DNA from: Spongilla lacustris
Taxonomy: Eukaryota > Porifera > Demospongiae > Spongillida > Spongillidae
Direction of reading: 5' to 3'
Length of the DNA stretch: 64,000 bases
Assembly (NCBI GenBank): GCA_949361645.1
Contig: OX442428.1
Coordinates: 124,001-188,000, forward strand
In this document: in pieces, positions 1 through 12,800 of the stretch
Position numbering within the stretch: the first letter of the stretch is position 1
How the letters are laid out: the number at the start of each line of letters is the position of its first letter
The notes under the pieces: model-generated
Databases searched by the model: none
Seen by the model: the letters and a program-made list of their open reading frames with translations, nothing else
What the model was told of the DNA's origin: nothing
Translations under genes and position numbers: made by a program

Positions 1-1462
1 AGGAGGAGGTGGGAAAGGCAGAGGGGACTATTATTAATACAGCTATATTTAATTGATTTTACTCTCATTTCCAGGCTCACATGGTGTTTAAGATCATTTG
101 GTATTTGAGTGCCTACATGGACATTCTATGTATGGGGGAAAGGAGAGGGGCAATCTGTCCTTAATATTCACATCACCAAATTAATACAATACACGGACAT
201 TCCCAAAGCATACATGGGACCCTCAGAATACTTACTCGCCCCAAACAAAGACTACAAACATACTGCCTCTTTGTCTTGTCTGATAGGCAAAAAACCAAAT
301 GAAAAAAAGCACACAAACATAAATGAATGTTCCAAACACAAATGTAAAAAAACTGACTCATTTTTTTTTCTATAAAATTCAAACTGCTAAACCTAACATG
401 GTGTCTCTGTTCTCTTCCTCCTCTTTCCAGCTTGATGAGTATGTTGAAAGCCCTACAGACATGGGCACAATCAAACCGTAGTACATCCTTGGAGGTGTGG
501 TTTTCTCATTGTTGAACGTGAATATGAAGATGGAACGGTTCTTGGGCTCCATTTGCAAAAAAAACCTTCTTTCTCACTCGTTTGATTTACCACTTAGTTT
601 TTAGAAGAGTTCATGCACCCACTCTTGGGAACAGGAGTGCCTATGAGATTTCTAGCTTTGCATATGAGAGGTTTAACATAGGGTTGAATTGGCAGTTTTA
701 TTAGCTCATCTACACTCTTGCCATATAATTTGTAAATTTAACGACACAACTTTTAATCGTTATAGTTCTTCAATTCGTTTCTTGCAGACTAATCATCCTC
801 TTCATACATGTACATCTGCGTCTATATTTTCCAAGGGGCAAGAAGGGGTTAAATAACCGTTAGCCAATTGTTGTACCTGTTTGTGGTCAAGAATGGGTTG
901 AATACATGTAGTTGATAGGTCCATACCCTTGGCACGAACGAGTTAAATATCCGCTGGCCAGTTTTAATGTCCTGGTGTGATCTGTAGCGGGCATGGCATG
1001 CTTTCTTTACGATTGTGAGAGGAACATACAAACCCCTGTAGGTGTGTCTACTTTACATGAGTGTGTGCATGAGTGTGTGCTTGTACGGGGTAGGGGGTTA
1101 AGCAACCTGAGCCACAAAAAGAGCCTTGTAGACGTGGTCTATTTTGGGGTTTAGTAACCTGACAACATTTTCTCTTCCAAGGAGGGTTATGTTCATATAG
1201 GCATGGTTCCGTCACGTGAATCATATGTGTTGGTCAAAAATGGTCACATTTCCTGTGATCACCTTTCATAGCTTTAGTTTGTGGACTCTAAAACTCACAG
1301 CCTGTTCAGAGCAGTCCTATTCCAAGGAGGGTTGTGTTCATATGGGTGTGGTTCCATCTCATGTGTCTATAATCACCCTTCATAACTTTAGATGGGATAG
1401 TTTGAAGGCTTCGACTAGGTCAGAGCCCATTCTGATTATTTATTTTATGTTTCTTTTCCCAG
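1..1462. other. no supported gene
   Basis: I see no convincing coding region here. Two diverged copies of a roughly 100-bp segment lie head to tail, at about 1180-1270 and 1325-1400; both contain the string ccaaggagggtt followed by similar sequence. The short open frames show no family resemblance. Confidence 0.4.
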
Positions 1463-1748
1463 TACCTATATCTCCTGATGCGCCTCAAATCTTATGGTTA
1501 CATACGCAAACAGCTCATCTATCTCTCTCAGCTGGACCAATGATTGTGGCTACTCTCCTCTGACATCAGTTATGAGGTGGATAGGTACCCTCAGAAAGGT
1601 ACTAGTAACCAGACCTTCCACTCTGAAACAACTGCAACTTTGATGGGTCATAATAAAAATTCCAGCTGCAGAGTTCATGTTAGACTCATGAATGCTGCTG
1701 GACTGATCAGCAATCCTACTGACATCACGCATGTCACACGCTTATTCA
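1463..1748 (+). pseudogene. frameshifted fibronectin type III exon
   Basis: The segment is bounded by a good acceptor (ttttcccag) and donor (gtaagc), so it looks like a former exon. It encodes an FN3-like fold spread over three reading frames: a start with PDAPQ (about 1470), a B/C-strand part with SISLSW (about 1505-1535), and the C-terminal half with YEVDR and the typical RVHVRLMNAAG (about 1570-1705). Two single-base indels, near 1490 and 1560, break the frame. No neighbouring FN3 exons are visible. FN3 domains are common in extracellular and receptor proteins, so the parent gene cannot be named. Sequencing error is possible, but every joined gene in this window is free of frameshifts, which favours real decay. 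Confidence 0.6.
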
Positions 1749-4427
1749 GTAAGCCTTAATATTTATTATGATTCAAATATCACCCTGCTAATGTAGCTCC
1801 TCCTATTAGTGGCATGGCGGTGGCGTCAGTACCGTTGGCAATACATTGCGTAAGCACACTTATCCTTATTCATTGCATTATAGTTGCAAGGTAGGCAAAT
1901 CTGATGGCTCAGCGTGGTGTACAAGATTGCTATATTAGTTCACGTGCAGTTGTGCAGAAAACGTACCACTTTCTCAGACATTTAAGACATACATGCATGG
2001 GTGCACGTGTGTGTGCATGTGTTATCATTTTTATATTCTTGGGCAGAATCTTGTACGCACTACCATAATTTTTCACCATTCCATAAGCCCAACCTGCAAA
2101 TGCCATGCACACATGTATAAAGAGGTGCATGCATTTCTATTCATGCATGTTCACACATGAACACATTCATTCATCACATGCACCTCATCCACACAGCTGT
2201 CTGAGATCACAAATGTTAGTTCTATGGGTGAGTTTGGGATGCTCATGCAAGAGATTTTACTACTGGCCAAAATTTGCAGCAACTGAAAAGCAGCTCCAAT
2301 AATGCATGTAAAAAGAGCTGTTTCACCGTTTTCCTTCACAAAAGTATTTGGTGAGTGTGTCTCTGTTTTGTAATTTGCACATGTGATACAAGAATGAAGA
2401 ATCCTAGAGGGCCAGGGACTTCTTTGAGAGAGAAAGGTACTTGGAACCTTTGTGTCAAATGAACCAAACTAAAAGTTTGTGAGGATTACTAGGTTGCCCA
2501 TTGGATGAATCCTCTTGTTGATACAGAAGTAATTAGTCAGCACTGTTAAAACACTGTCCACATTGCAACACATGGTTTTAGGCTGCTTGTATGGAGCACA
2601 AAGTTCACTATGTTTGCAGCCTTCACTCACTTCCTCAGTCTCTGTTTGAAGAGAGTATACACATGGCTCTGACTAATGGACAGGAAAAGCTGAGAAAGCA
2701 TGAATGTATTACTTTCATATTGTATTCAGTAATAATCTCATGCATGTGAATCAAAGTTGATGGAAGTGGTACAAATGAAGGAGGGCATGACATACATGTA
2801 TGACATTTTGAGGGTTTGAACAGGAATGTACACATCAACGATGTGAGCATGCACAGAGGTGTTTACCTATACACATATGGCTAACTTTATAAAGTGGTTC
2901 AGCACTTGACTCACTAGAGTGGATTGGGTGGCTATGGTGGTAGGTGCAACATGTACCTACATTTCCAGGCTGCTGCAATTTACCCCCTCCTGCCGGCATT
3001 GATAAAAACCTGCTTCAACAGTAGCCTACCTTTTGTATAGAGAAGTGGTGAAAGGTACATGGGTTGACATTTATCTGTTTCACTGCTTTTAATAATTCAT
3101 GGCAATGATTGAACACGCTGCCTAAATTTCGTGGTAACGAGAAGCTGTTTATGCCCACCCTACAACATGTTTATAAATGGAAATCATAATTTAGGTTGCA
3201 CTATGTTAACTACAACAATTTACAAATTCATTACACTAAGTCGCATTTATACACAAGAAGACAGTCTCATTACTGATAATATATTTGAGATAGCAGTAAT
3301 GGTGCTTTGAAAGTCTTCATCTGTGAAATACTAATAGTCTTCATGCATGAGCCATCGTTGTAGTTAGTTTAGTAACACTATATCTATCACCTATAGTGAC
3401 AAAGGCAGCTATGTTAATGGCGCCAGTTGATAGGAATTTACATTAAAAGATCAAACAAAGTTCTGAGGTTTCAAAATTTTCCCCACTAAGATAGGAATTT
3501 ACATGGAATGATCACACAAAGTTCTGAGGTTTCAAAATTTCCCCACTAGGATAGGAATTTACATAGAATGATCACACAGAGTTCTGAGGTTTGAAAATTT
3601 CCCCACTACTAAGTTGCAAGTCATCTGACACCCAATTTCAGTCATCCATACCCCATTCTGTGGTGGTTGTGAAAGCATATCACATTGTGGGTACAAGTAA
3701 AACACAGGTATATTGCATGTAGTACCTCTAGAAATTGTGAACTCAGCACCAGAACTGGTGTCTCTATAGTTGTCTATGAAGAAAACTACGTCATTGGTGA
3801 TGGTGATGATGATGAAAGTGAAGGTGAAGGTTATTTGGTGGCAATTAAGGTTTGATGACACCTGCAAGCAGTGCAAAGGTGGAGCAGATCGTGAATTGTT
3901 AATATTGGCGTAGGTGTATACTGATGATGTCACTGCATGGCTCAAATGCAACTGACATTGTTTTAAGTGAGTGGGTGGTGTCACAGTAGCGTGGTGGTGT
4001 TAGTGTGGAGTGTTGCCTATATACGCCTTATCAAAAATGTAAATGTTGGACGGGATTTAAAGGTTGGGAACTAACTTCAAAACAACTCACCACAGAGCTA
4101 CTATTACTAACATGAGATTTTGTTTGCTTATCTCATGATACACACACACATGCACGATGAGACGGTAAGGTGCCTGTACATGTACATACATGTATTGCGA
4201 CCATGACATTCGAAGGTGGTAAACACGCGATCAAACACTCCTACCACCTGTGAGTGTGCCAAGCCCCCTCTCATGCAATGGATAGGATTTCCATATTTTC
4301 GATTGCATCATCTGAGAGCGGGTGTTTACACTTAGCTTGTCCGCTTGTATATATTCGACATGAATTTCAGACTTTTTTACAAGCTACAAGTCCTTGCTTT
4401 TTGAGATAACTCTGCAAGGAGTCAGTG
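1749..4427. other. intergenic, no supported gene
   Basis: AT-rich sequence without a recognisable coding region. A three-copy repeat near 3.43-3.61 kb is listed separately. Short ORFs here, including a 141-codon one at 3559-3984 on the minus strand, have low-complexity or histidine/threonine-rich translations with no family resemblance. Confidence 0.4.
3428..3608. repeat. three-copy ~60-bp tandem repeat
   Basis: Three adjacent copies of a unit that starts gataggaatttacat, continues with gttctgaggttt and ends ccccacta. The copies differ by a few substitutions. Confidence 0.85.
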
Positions 4428-4491
4428 ATGTTGAATCAAATGGTTCTACTTGGTATCGCTATTTGCACTTACTTCATCTGTTACACTGAAG
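4428..4491 (+). other. candidate orphan signal-peptide exon
   Basis: An ATG opens a 21-codon stretch with a hydrophobic core (MVLLGIAICTYFICY), followed directly by a strong donor, GAAG/gtacgt. That is what a first exon coding for a signal peptide looks like. I found no compatible next exon on this strand before the region occupied by EIF2B4 on the other strand, so it may be chance or a relic. Confidence 0.25.
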
Positions 4492-4685
4492 GTACGTATC
4501 GAAATATGGTTCAGTAATTAATAACACTTACGAAAAACGTGTTGCGCGCGCGAATATTTTGCAAGTGTAATTGTAAGCAAGAAAAAAAAATCTATTTTGT
4601 ACAGCTCGCACTTCTCGCAAGTTAGACAACTGTTAGCGGTATCGTCGTTTGAACACTCAACTCATATACAAACTGCGAGTGCAGA

Positions 4686-4706
4686 CCCCCCCCCCCCCCC
4701 CCCCCC
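4686..4706. repeat. poly-C tract (21 bp)
   Basis: Uninterrupted run of C. Similar C or G runs of 15-26 bp occur elsewhere in the window (see findings). Confidence 0.95.
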
Positions 4707-6829
4707 GATTTAACCTTAGCAAACTTGATTTACCAATTTCACCCGCTCTAGCAGTGAAAACCAGTTAAATACTACTAGTCAGGAGATAACTTCATCAGGT
4801 CACTCGATATAGAAGTCGCTTATTTTGATCAATATTCAGATGTATTATATAGTGTGTACGTGTTTTGCGAATCTTCCCAAATGTCTATTTACAATGCATT
4901 CGAGTCGAGACAGCTTATACGTCTGGAAGATCCAGCTCCCTAATAACTGAACCAAAAACAAGCACAACTGACATACAATTTTGAAATATGCATCAAGTCC
5001 TGCCCCTTTACCTGTGAATAACTCGGAAGGAGCTATTTTTCTTAGTTTGTACCACAGCAAAGCATATAACAAAACAAAATGTATATCGACAGTCATGCAT
5101 GAAGTTAAATTTCAAGTGACTTATACACCCACGCCGCGCGTGATGCATGTTACGGCCCGATTTGAATATTGGCCGGCTTTAAAGGTTTTTAGACAGGCTA
5201 GCTAGCTGGCCTGCTTGACCGTCACAGCACTATGCAAGCATTATCCTTTCTATTTCTTTAAAGCGGTTCAGCTGGCCCATTTTAAAGCGATATCTTAACA
5301 TAATGTACACAGGCGGCTAATAATAATGTGCACTATACAACAGCAGTTTAACTGCGGGGGTTAGGAGGTTGGTTGGGGCTGCGCCGAAGGCGCTTAGGGT
5401 GCGCCGAAGGCGCTTAGGGCCAGCCTGAACACACGTTAGGGTCGACTTTCCACCCGGAAGCCGAATGACCCGAATCCGTCGTCAAATTCCACCCGTCTCG
5501 CTCCCCCGAGCTTTCTAAATTTATTTGTGAGGGCCTTCGGCGCCATATTGCGCGCAGCGCGCGCCATACTATCTTTCCTAACTCACTGCATGGTCTTTCC
5601 ATGCTGTACATAAAAGGTGTGCGTTTAGCCATGCCACATTATTTAGGTAAGACTGGTTACATGCATGCATGTTTCCATTTCACGGGAACAGTAACAACGA
5701 TATACTTCTAAAACAGCTACTACGTGCCCGACTAGCCTCGTCCCCAGGCCGTCAAATAATGTTTAGAAAAAAAAGGACCTACATGTAGGCCTACATTACG
5801 AAGAAAATGGCCGATTTCAAGAGGCTTTAAAACCATTTCAGAAAATTCGTTAGCACTAGCTTTTACTAAAAACAAATAGGACATTCTACTTACTTTATCA
5901 CAATAGTTGTTTTTTGCTCAGTTCTTGTGTCCGAGCGTCAGTATCGTTTATTGAAATCACGAGGTCACCGCTCCACGCAAGGAGTACCTTTGCTTTCGTG
6001 CGCAAAAGCCAACGGTTCATAAGATAAGGCAATTTGGTTTCTGCTATATAAAAGGGTCAATGGTGTAAGGACATCGGTTGTCAAAGTCCGTTGCTATGGG
6101 GCTTCGAAACCATTTCAAAATTTCTGGGCGTAGATTTCCACGCGTTCAATGAGAGCAGACAGCCGTGTGGCCCCGTTTCCAATCCCTCTATTAGTATATA
6201 TTATCTCTGATTAAGCGCGATGAGAAATTATGTAGGACACAGATCCGAGAATCTGTCTTCACCTCCACATGTAGGTGAGTGTCCGTGACTCGGTGTGGAC
6301 GCAGAATACGAGAACGCAGCGCTTGTACGCGGTCGGTACGGGTTGATATGTGGGGATAGTGCGACACAGCGACAGTTGCGCAGTGTGGAAAGCGTGGTGC
6401 TGTGTTTGGTGATTAACGGAGCTTGGTGTATGTAGTGGTGGTGGTGGTGATGTTTGTCTGCCTGGTGGTTATTTTTAGCGGGCAAAGCTGTAGGGAGGTA
6501 GACGGTAGCGACTCAGAAAAGGCGCGTGAAATAATGATATTCATAACGTACCTTATAGGGGGGGTGTTATCCTTACATCAGCCTTACATTATCCCTTACA
6601 TCATTCCTTACATCGTCCCCTTAAATTATCGCTTATATTGACCCTTACATTAACCCTAACCCATGCCTAATGTGCCTTAATGACATAAACAATGGCACAA
6701 AAAAGCTTGGCAATAGAACCAATTCAGTTCTCTACCAGAATTGACACCTGGATGTTTGCAATATATACTGGGAATGCTTTCATACCCACACACAAATTAG
6801 TGCATGTAAAGTGGTGGTGCATACACACA
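4707..6829. other. intergenic with dispersed and telomere-like repeats
   Basis: No supported gene. It includes the GC-palindromic repeat at 5.38-5.58 kb. At 6560-6660 a degenerate array of cttacat-type units ends in cattaaccctaaccc, which resembles the CCCTAA telomere repeat for two units only. A short hydrophobic frame at 6423 is valine-rich low-complexity sequence and is not called. Confidence 0.4.
5375..5580. repeat. GC-palindromic dispersed repeat, copy 1
   Basis: Contains nested palindromes (gcgccgaaggcgc twice, ggccttcggcgcc, gcgcgcagcgcgc) and several ttaggg motifs. A related copy lies at 61.05-61.23 kb. Both copies share the order ttaggg, GC palindrome, cgaatccg...tcaaattgcaccc-type core, ggcgcc palindrome, tactgcgcgc-type palindrome, ctatact-type end. 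Confidence 0.7.
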
Positions 6830-9800
6830 CTATAGTTGTTGGTCCATTGTATCTCGTGACAACCTCAACACAACAGGAACAGATGAGCAAGGAATGCACC
6901 CCACCTCTGTGATCACCATGGCAACAAGATTTGGAGATACAACATCATAAACTAAATTGAGAAGTCCCAAACTTTTGATTTCTTTCCAATCACTCAGGAT
7001 GTGTCCTTTCCGACGATTGATTGGCACAAGGTCATTGGGATCCGCTAAATGCACATGAAAGGATGCATCACTGGAATGCTACAATTAGCAAATGCACAAG
7101 TGAAACAATACTCCATTACAGAGTTCAGTAGCATCATACCAATACAACAAAAATTTTAATTCTTAATGTATAGTATTTAAAATGTTTACTTTACAATACA
7201 ACAAAGCTGGGTGACAGCAATCATCAACATGAATTCTTTGAAAACTGCTTAGCTGGTACAGGGTACCACTGCTAGTAATAAAGATGATGGGAACAAGAGG
7301 CCAATATACTAATGAATCAACTCATTACAGGGGCGGGGTCCAGGAATTGGGAGTGGGGGGGGGCACAGGTGAGGGTGTGGCAAAGCTGGGGGCGGAGCCA
7401 CCTCGGGGAGGGTGCGGGAGGGGGGCACCACTCCCGCCCAGCTAGGGGGTCTGGGGGAGAGCTGTAAGCTCCCCCAGCGGGGTCTGGGGCTCTGCCCCTG
7501 AAGCCAACGCTTTTTGCGTTGAAAACCCCCCCCCCCCAAAAGTACGTAAAAACTGCTCCAAAAACGTTATAACTCTTCTACGTAGATAAACTCTATTATC
7601 TCTGCATGACGTGGCACCAAAGTTGGCCGGTGGTGCACTTCGATTATCAGCATTATATTGTGTACAAACGATCTATAATATCATGCATCCAATGGCAAAC
7701 CTTCTTTACTTTGTCGCCTTCGACTCCGAGGCTCCATCTGGTCAGTCCAGAATAACTTCAACATCAAAAGAACCAGTGAACTATAATATTAATTTTGACG
7801 GTATGGATTTGCTGCATAGGCCTAACTGCTGCTATTGAAAGATTTGACTTGAAATTTTGTATAGGTGCCTTTGAATTCACTCAAATACACAAATTATTAC
7901 AATTCCAGCTGTCGCGGAAGTTTTAATTCAGAGCACGTGTATGCCTGCCCGATGTTCTAGACTGCATGGCTCCACACCGGCTGGCACTGCTGTCTTTGCA
8001 CGTACATTTAACTGTTTTCGCACATACTATTAATCGTGTAAGGCACCGCCCCTTAGCTATGAATATTTAATTTCTATTTGGCGGGGAGGGGGCAGAACCC
8101 AGTTGCCCCCCCCTGGATCCGCCACTGCATTACATGTCTAGATTTAGATCTAGTAGGTGAGATGCGGGATTAAACATATCAGGTAAAATATTCACTCTTG
8201 TGAGCTTTCAACTTGAATAGTTTTAACACCGCGTCTGTGAGTAAAGTGGGTCCGAATTAGGGGGAAACTAAAAAACTAAACGATCCATTAGCAACGGAAT
8301 CACAGGTACTAGTTGTAAAATAAGTAGTGTAACCTTTTACACTATGTTCACATTATAATTTATAAGAGCTGCAACTATATGGTTTTATCGAAATGGACCC
8401 CTTTTATATCGCCGCATTTGTAGCATCCAGCGAGCTGAATGATCTCTCACAAAATGCATCCAATGTTGTCTCAACAGTTGTACTTTCACATTTTTGTATT
8501 TGAAAAGAAAACAGCGGATCTTTTAGTTTTTTTTTACTTCCCCCTCGCGGACACGGTGTTAAAAACTTCATACATACACACACCCTAATTTGAAGGTGTC
8601 ATTGAGAGCATCTCAAATTTTCACCCTAATGCATCTAGCTATGCTTATAAACCTCTTCCACTCTCTTTCACACCCATGAGCAAGCAAAGAAAAGGGAATA
8701 TACGAGATGTTGAACATGGCATCTGAAACCCCTTGTTTTTCCACCTTGGGTGCAATGCGGAGAGAAGCCACCACTTTTTGAAAACGACTAGCTGTTCTAC
8801 TATCTGAAAAGCAATATAGGGGTGGATCCAGGATTTTGAGGCAAGGGGGGGGGGGGGGAAGTGATAGGCAAGCATGGGGCGGGGCCTGCCTACTCCCAGC
8901 GAGGGGGTATGGGGGAGCGCTGTAAGCCCCCCATCGAGATATGGGGTGGAGTTGCAACTTGCGCACTTTTCAAGTCACAAAACATACCATATAACTGCAT
9001 AGAAGATAGTAAATACAACAAAAATTACTTTCAGACTTTCCAGACCTACTTTCATTATTGAACGGCATGACGATTGATATATGATATCCATACTTAAATA
9101 TTCCGATCGATATATAGATCAGAATATTGAACTACATCCTGTGGGCGGGGACATTTATAATCCACCTATCACCAATCGAAGGATCGTAGCGCTGGTGTAT
9201 TGATTGTTATAGCTTAAGGAACAGGTTTAGCGGGGCGGGGGGGTTATACCCTGTTATCCCCCCCCCCCCCCCCAAAATCTATCCCTGCAATACAATGCAT
9301 ATTCCCTCATTATGGGCTGGCTGAGATGTCGTCTGTCTTTTGCCATACTGCACATGGAAGCAGGACTTCTTACCACCACCCAGCTTATTGTGATCTGGCC
9401 CTAGCAGTACATGAGGGCAGAGTCTCATTATAGGCTGATTTTTCTGCTGATCACATATGTTTGTGTATATTTTTTGTTATTGTACTTACTAATCTGTTAT
9501 ATTATTATTATACTTCACAAATATGTGTAATTATATACAACTAGACTGACCCCGTGAAAAACACGGGCTGATTAAATAAGGGTTTCATTCTTTTTCACCA
9601 CTGTGTGATATATGGTGCTTATTAACAGTATACAGTTTATTATTGCAAAATAATATATAGTAATCTACCATCTGTTTTAAAACATACAGTTACTATGTAT
9701 GCAACCTATATAACATGCAAAAACATTATTGTTGTCGCAAAAGAGCTCCGGCCTGTACAATGGGAATGGACCACATTACTTTGACTGCATGTAATAATAT

Positions 9801-12800
9801 AACACCTGTACAGTACATGTACGTATCTAGGTTTGTGGTAGCTAAGTATGTGTTGCTATGTACTTTGTGTGGTTGCTATGTATGCATCAAACCCACAAGT
9901 GTAGGCGCTAGGCCGAGTATATAAATAGGTTACGCGGACGTACGTAGTACATAGTACTACGGTACTACGTACGCACGTTGAAAATTATAGCAGTAGATGA
10001 TGTCATCCAGACTAAGCCAATGGTCAGCGCCAGTGGACAAGCTCAGCCAGTACAGCTAGACTACTCAACTTGTAAAACTGGTTTTGCCTGCTTCTGTTCT
10101 ATCCTATAAGGGATAAAGTCACGTATTGTTCGGTACAAGTGTCTGTTTTTGTGTCACAAGTATAATCTGATAACAATGGTATCATCGGCAGGATCCAAAC
10201 GGCTGCGAGACCACTAGTGCTACCCAAAACTGTGAATGACTGGGATGCTGCTGCTAAACTGTGCTGGCTTTGTACACGTCTAGTGGGGAGTGCTCAGACA
10301 GCATACAGCCATTTTCCAGATAGCGTGTGCGAAAATGATGCCCTGAAACAACAGTTTGAGCTAGCGCCTAGACTGTTCACAAGTGAGTTTCAGACATAAG
10401 CGAACAAATAAAGGTAAGCCATAAACAATTCATCCTTGATTTTTCCACCATTGCTAAACCTTTGCAGACTGACTTTACAGAACCATGAGAACAATCAAAA
10501 TTGCAAGACTTACTTGTGATTACCCTAATTGAAGCACTGATAAACCATGATAATCAAGGTCAGACATGCTAATGTTAAAAGCCTTGTATCTGTCACTCAT
10601 ATTCACAATCTGCTATATCAAGTATTTCTCCAGCAAGACCAGTACATGGTAACTCACCTAACTCATTAAAAACAAATGCATCAGTTTGAACCTTCTCACT
10701 GAACTTGTATGTCTCACAGCAAACCAGCACAGGAACATTGTAGGACTTTGCAACCAATGCAACAAGAGCAGTTCCTATACGAGCCATCACATACCCATTT
10801 GCTAGCAGTGAGTGTGCACCAACCACCACTTTGGAAACCTGAAAATCAAGTACAGTGTACAATATCACATTACAGCACAGGAAACACCAGAATGGTTTGT
10901 ATACATATCTAGTTGCAAACATGGAAACTTACACACTTAAAACCTAAACTGAAAACATAGTTTACCTTTTCAGTAGTGCCCCAGTTTAACCAAATCAATC
11001 ATGACTGGACTGATTTTATTTTATATTTGTGATGACACCCACACAACAAAAGTCCTTACAAGCATTCAGATATGCTCATTTTCTTATCTATTGCAAAATC
11101 TTATCAATATATACATTATATTGCCCTTACACAAGCCCAGCACATTCCTATATAAAGTAGATGCAACTTTAGGCTCATTAACTAAAATGTATATGGATTC
11201 ATATATTCACAAATTAGAGTACCTGTGATGAGGCTCTAAATAACTGTAGCTACCACAGTAACCTTTAAACAGAAACAGACCTCTTTCATAATATAGGAAA
11301 CAGCATTTATCAGGATATATGAGCACTGTATTCCTTCTCCAACCAATCTTCTTAAGCACTCCAATCCTGCCATGATAGACTCGTATTGCTAATAATATTC
11401 ATACAACAAAATGTTCATACATACATGTACTAACACAATCACCAATGAGATGCCTTTTTTCTAAAATAAACAGCTACTCTTTTCTTCAGACATTTTGCAT
11501 ATTTACTGCCCCATCATTTCTGTACATTGCAGCCATTTTCAATTACTCTATTGGACTTATCCAACATACAATAATAATTCTTGTCTGATCATATGGTGAC
11601 TTATGATTCAGGAAATACTCACTGTTCAGATATTCTAGTCATTATGAGGCATTTCCACTGTCAAACTCGGGGGGGGGGGGGGGGGGGGGAACTACAGTGG
11701 TGACTTTATTTCTTACAGTAAAAATCTGACTGAATCTCTAGTAACCCTCTACACAATGCAACACAAAAATAGAAACAAAATACCAGTGTTCTCCCTAGCT
11801 AGTTCTAGCAAGTTGGAGTGTCTTGCCATTTTTATTAGCGCATTTGCACCATGCCCTTAATTGTAACACCTTATCAGTGCCTTGCATTTATTTTTTTGCG
11901 CCTTTCCTAAAAGGCAATTGCTTTTGTATTCATCTTAATACCACATGGTAAAGCGATTTCTAAACCAAATTATTTAGTACATGTATGAATAATTATTCGC
12001 ACTATGTAGGAAGGGTTGGCCAAGGCAATCCTCTATCCATGCTGATGTATGCAGCAGCTTTGACACCACACATTGCTTCAGTAAATGATACAAACAACTG
12101 GTCTCAATGTTGGTTTGCAGACAATTCAGCTTGTGCTGCAAAACTTCCAAAGCTGAGAGTGGTTTGAGCATCTTTGCAAACTTGGCACAGCCTATGGATA
12201 CTATCCAGAACCACAGAAAACTGTGGTGGTGGTGGTTGATGAGGTTGATGGAACAGAGGCCAATGCTTGATCTTGTTCCATGGAAATGTTGCTCCCAGAG
12301 CATAGACCACAAGTATTAATAACACAGCTTCAACTCCACTACGTTACTCTCTGTTGCCTTGACGCCACAGCCTTGCCACCACATGTCTGGCTTCCTTCAT
12401 GGCCCCATTCTCCACTGTCTCTTCTGCCACCACCCACTCTCACTCCCTTAAGCTCACTACAATACCAACACTGTCCCCACTACAGACACTGTCTCCTCCC
12501 TCATCAGGATCTCCTCCCACAATGGTCCCCCCTGCCACTAACTTCTCCTCGATCTCCTTGTTCCAACTTTAGTTCTTCTTCGCTTTACTCTCTTTCACCA
12601 TAGTCACATCTTCCTCTGCCGTCTTGATCTCGGCTCCTTCATGGCCCTGTTTTTTCCCCCCTGCACTCTTCTACCAATGTCTATTCTCTCCAGCTCACAA
12701 TCGCTACTCTCTTGAGTTCACCAGTCTCCTCCACTACAGACGACCGTCTCCTCCCTAAGTGAGGTAGCCTCCACCCTCATCGCAATCTCTTTCTCATTCC

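Noticed and set aside
431..478. Possible micro-exon after ctctttccag encoding LDEYVESPTDMG
   Set aside because: Acceptor and a gtagta donor are present, but the peptide is too short to assign and has no neighbouring exon.
7309..7539. 76-codon Pro-rich minus-strand ORF
   Set aside because: Lies in the G-rich part of a hAT-like element; composition artefact.
12280..12603. 107-codon Ser/Pro/His-rich ORF
   Set aside because: C/T-rich low-complexity sequence in an EIF2B4 intron, with no family resemblance.
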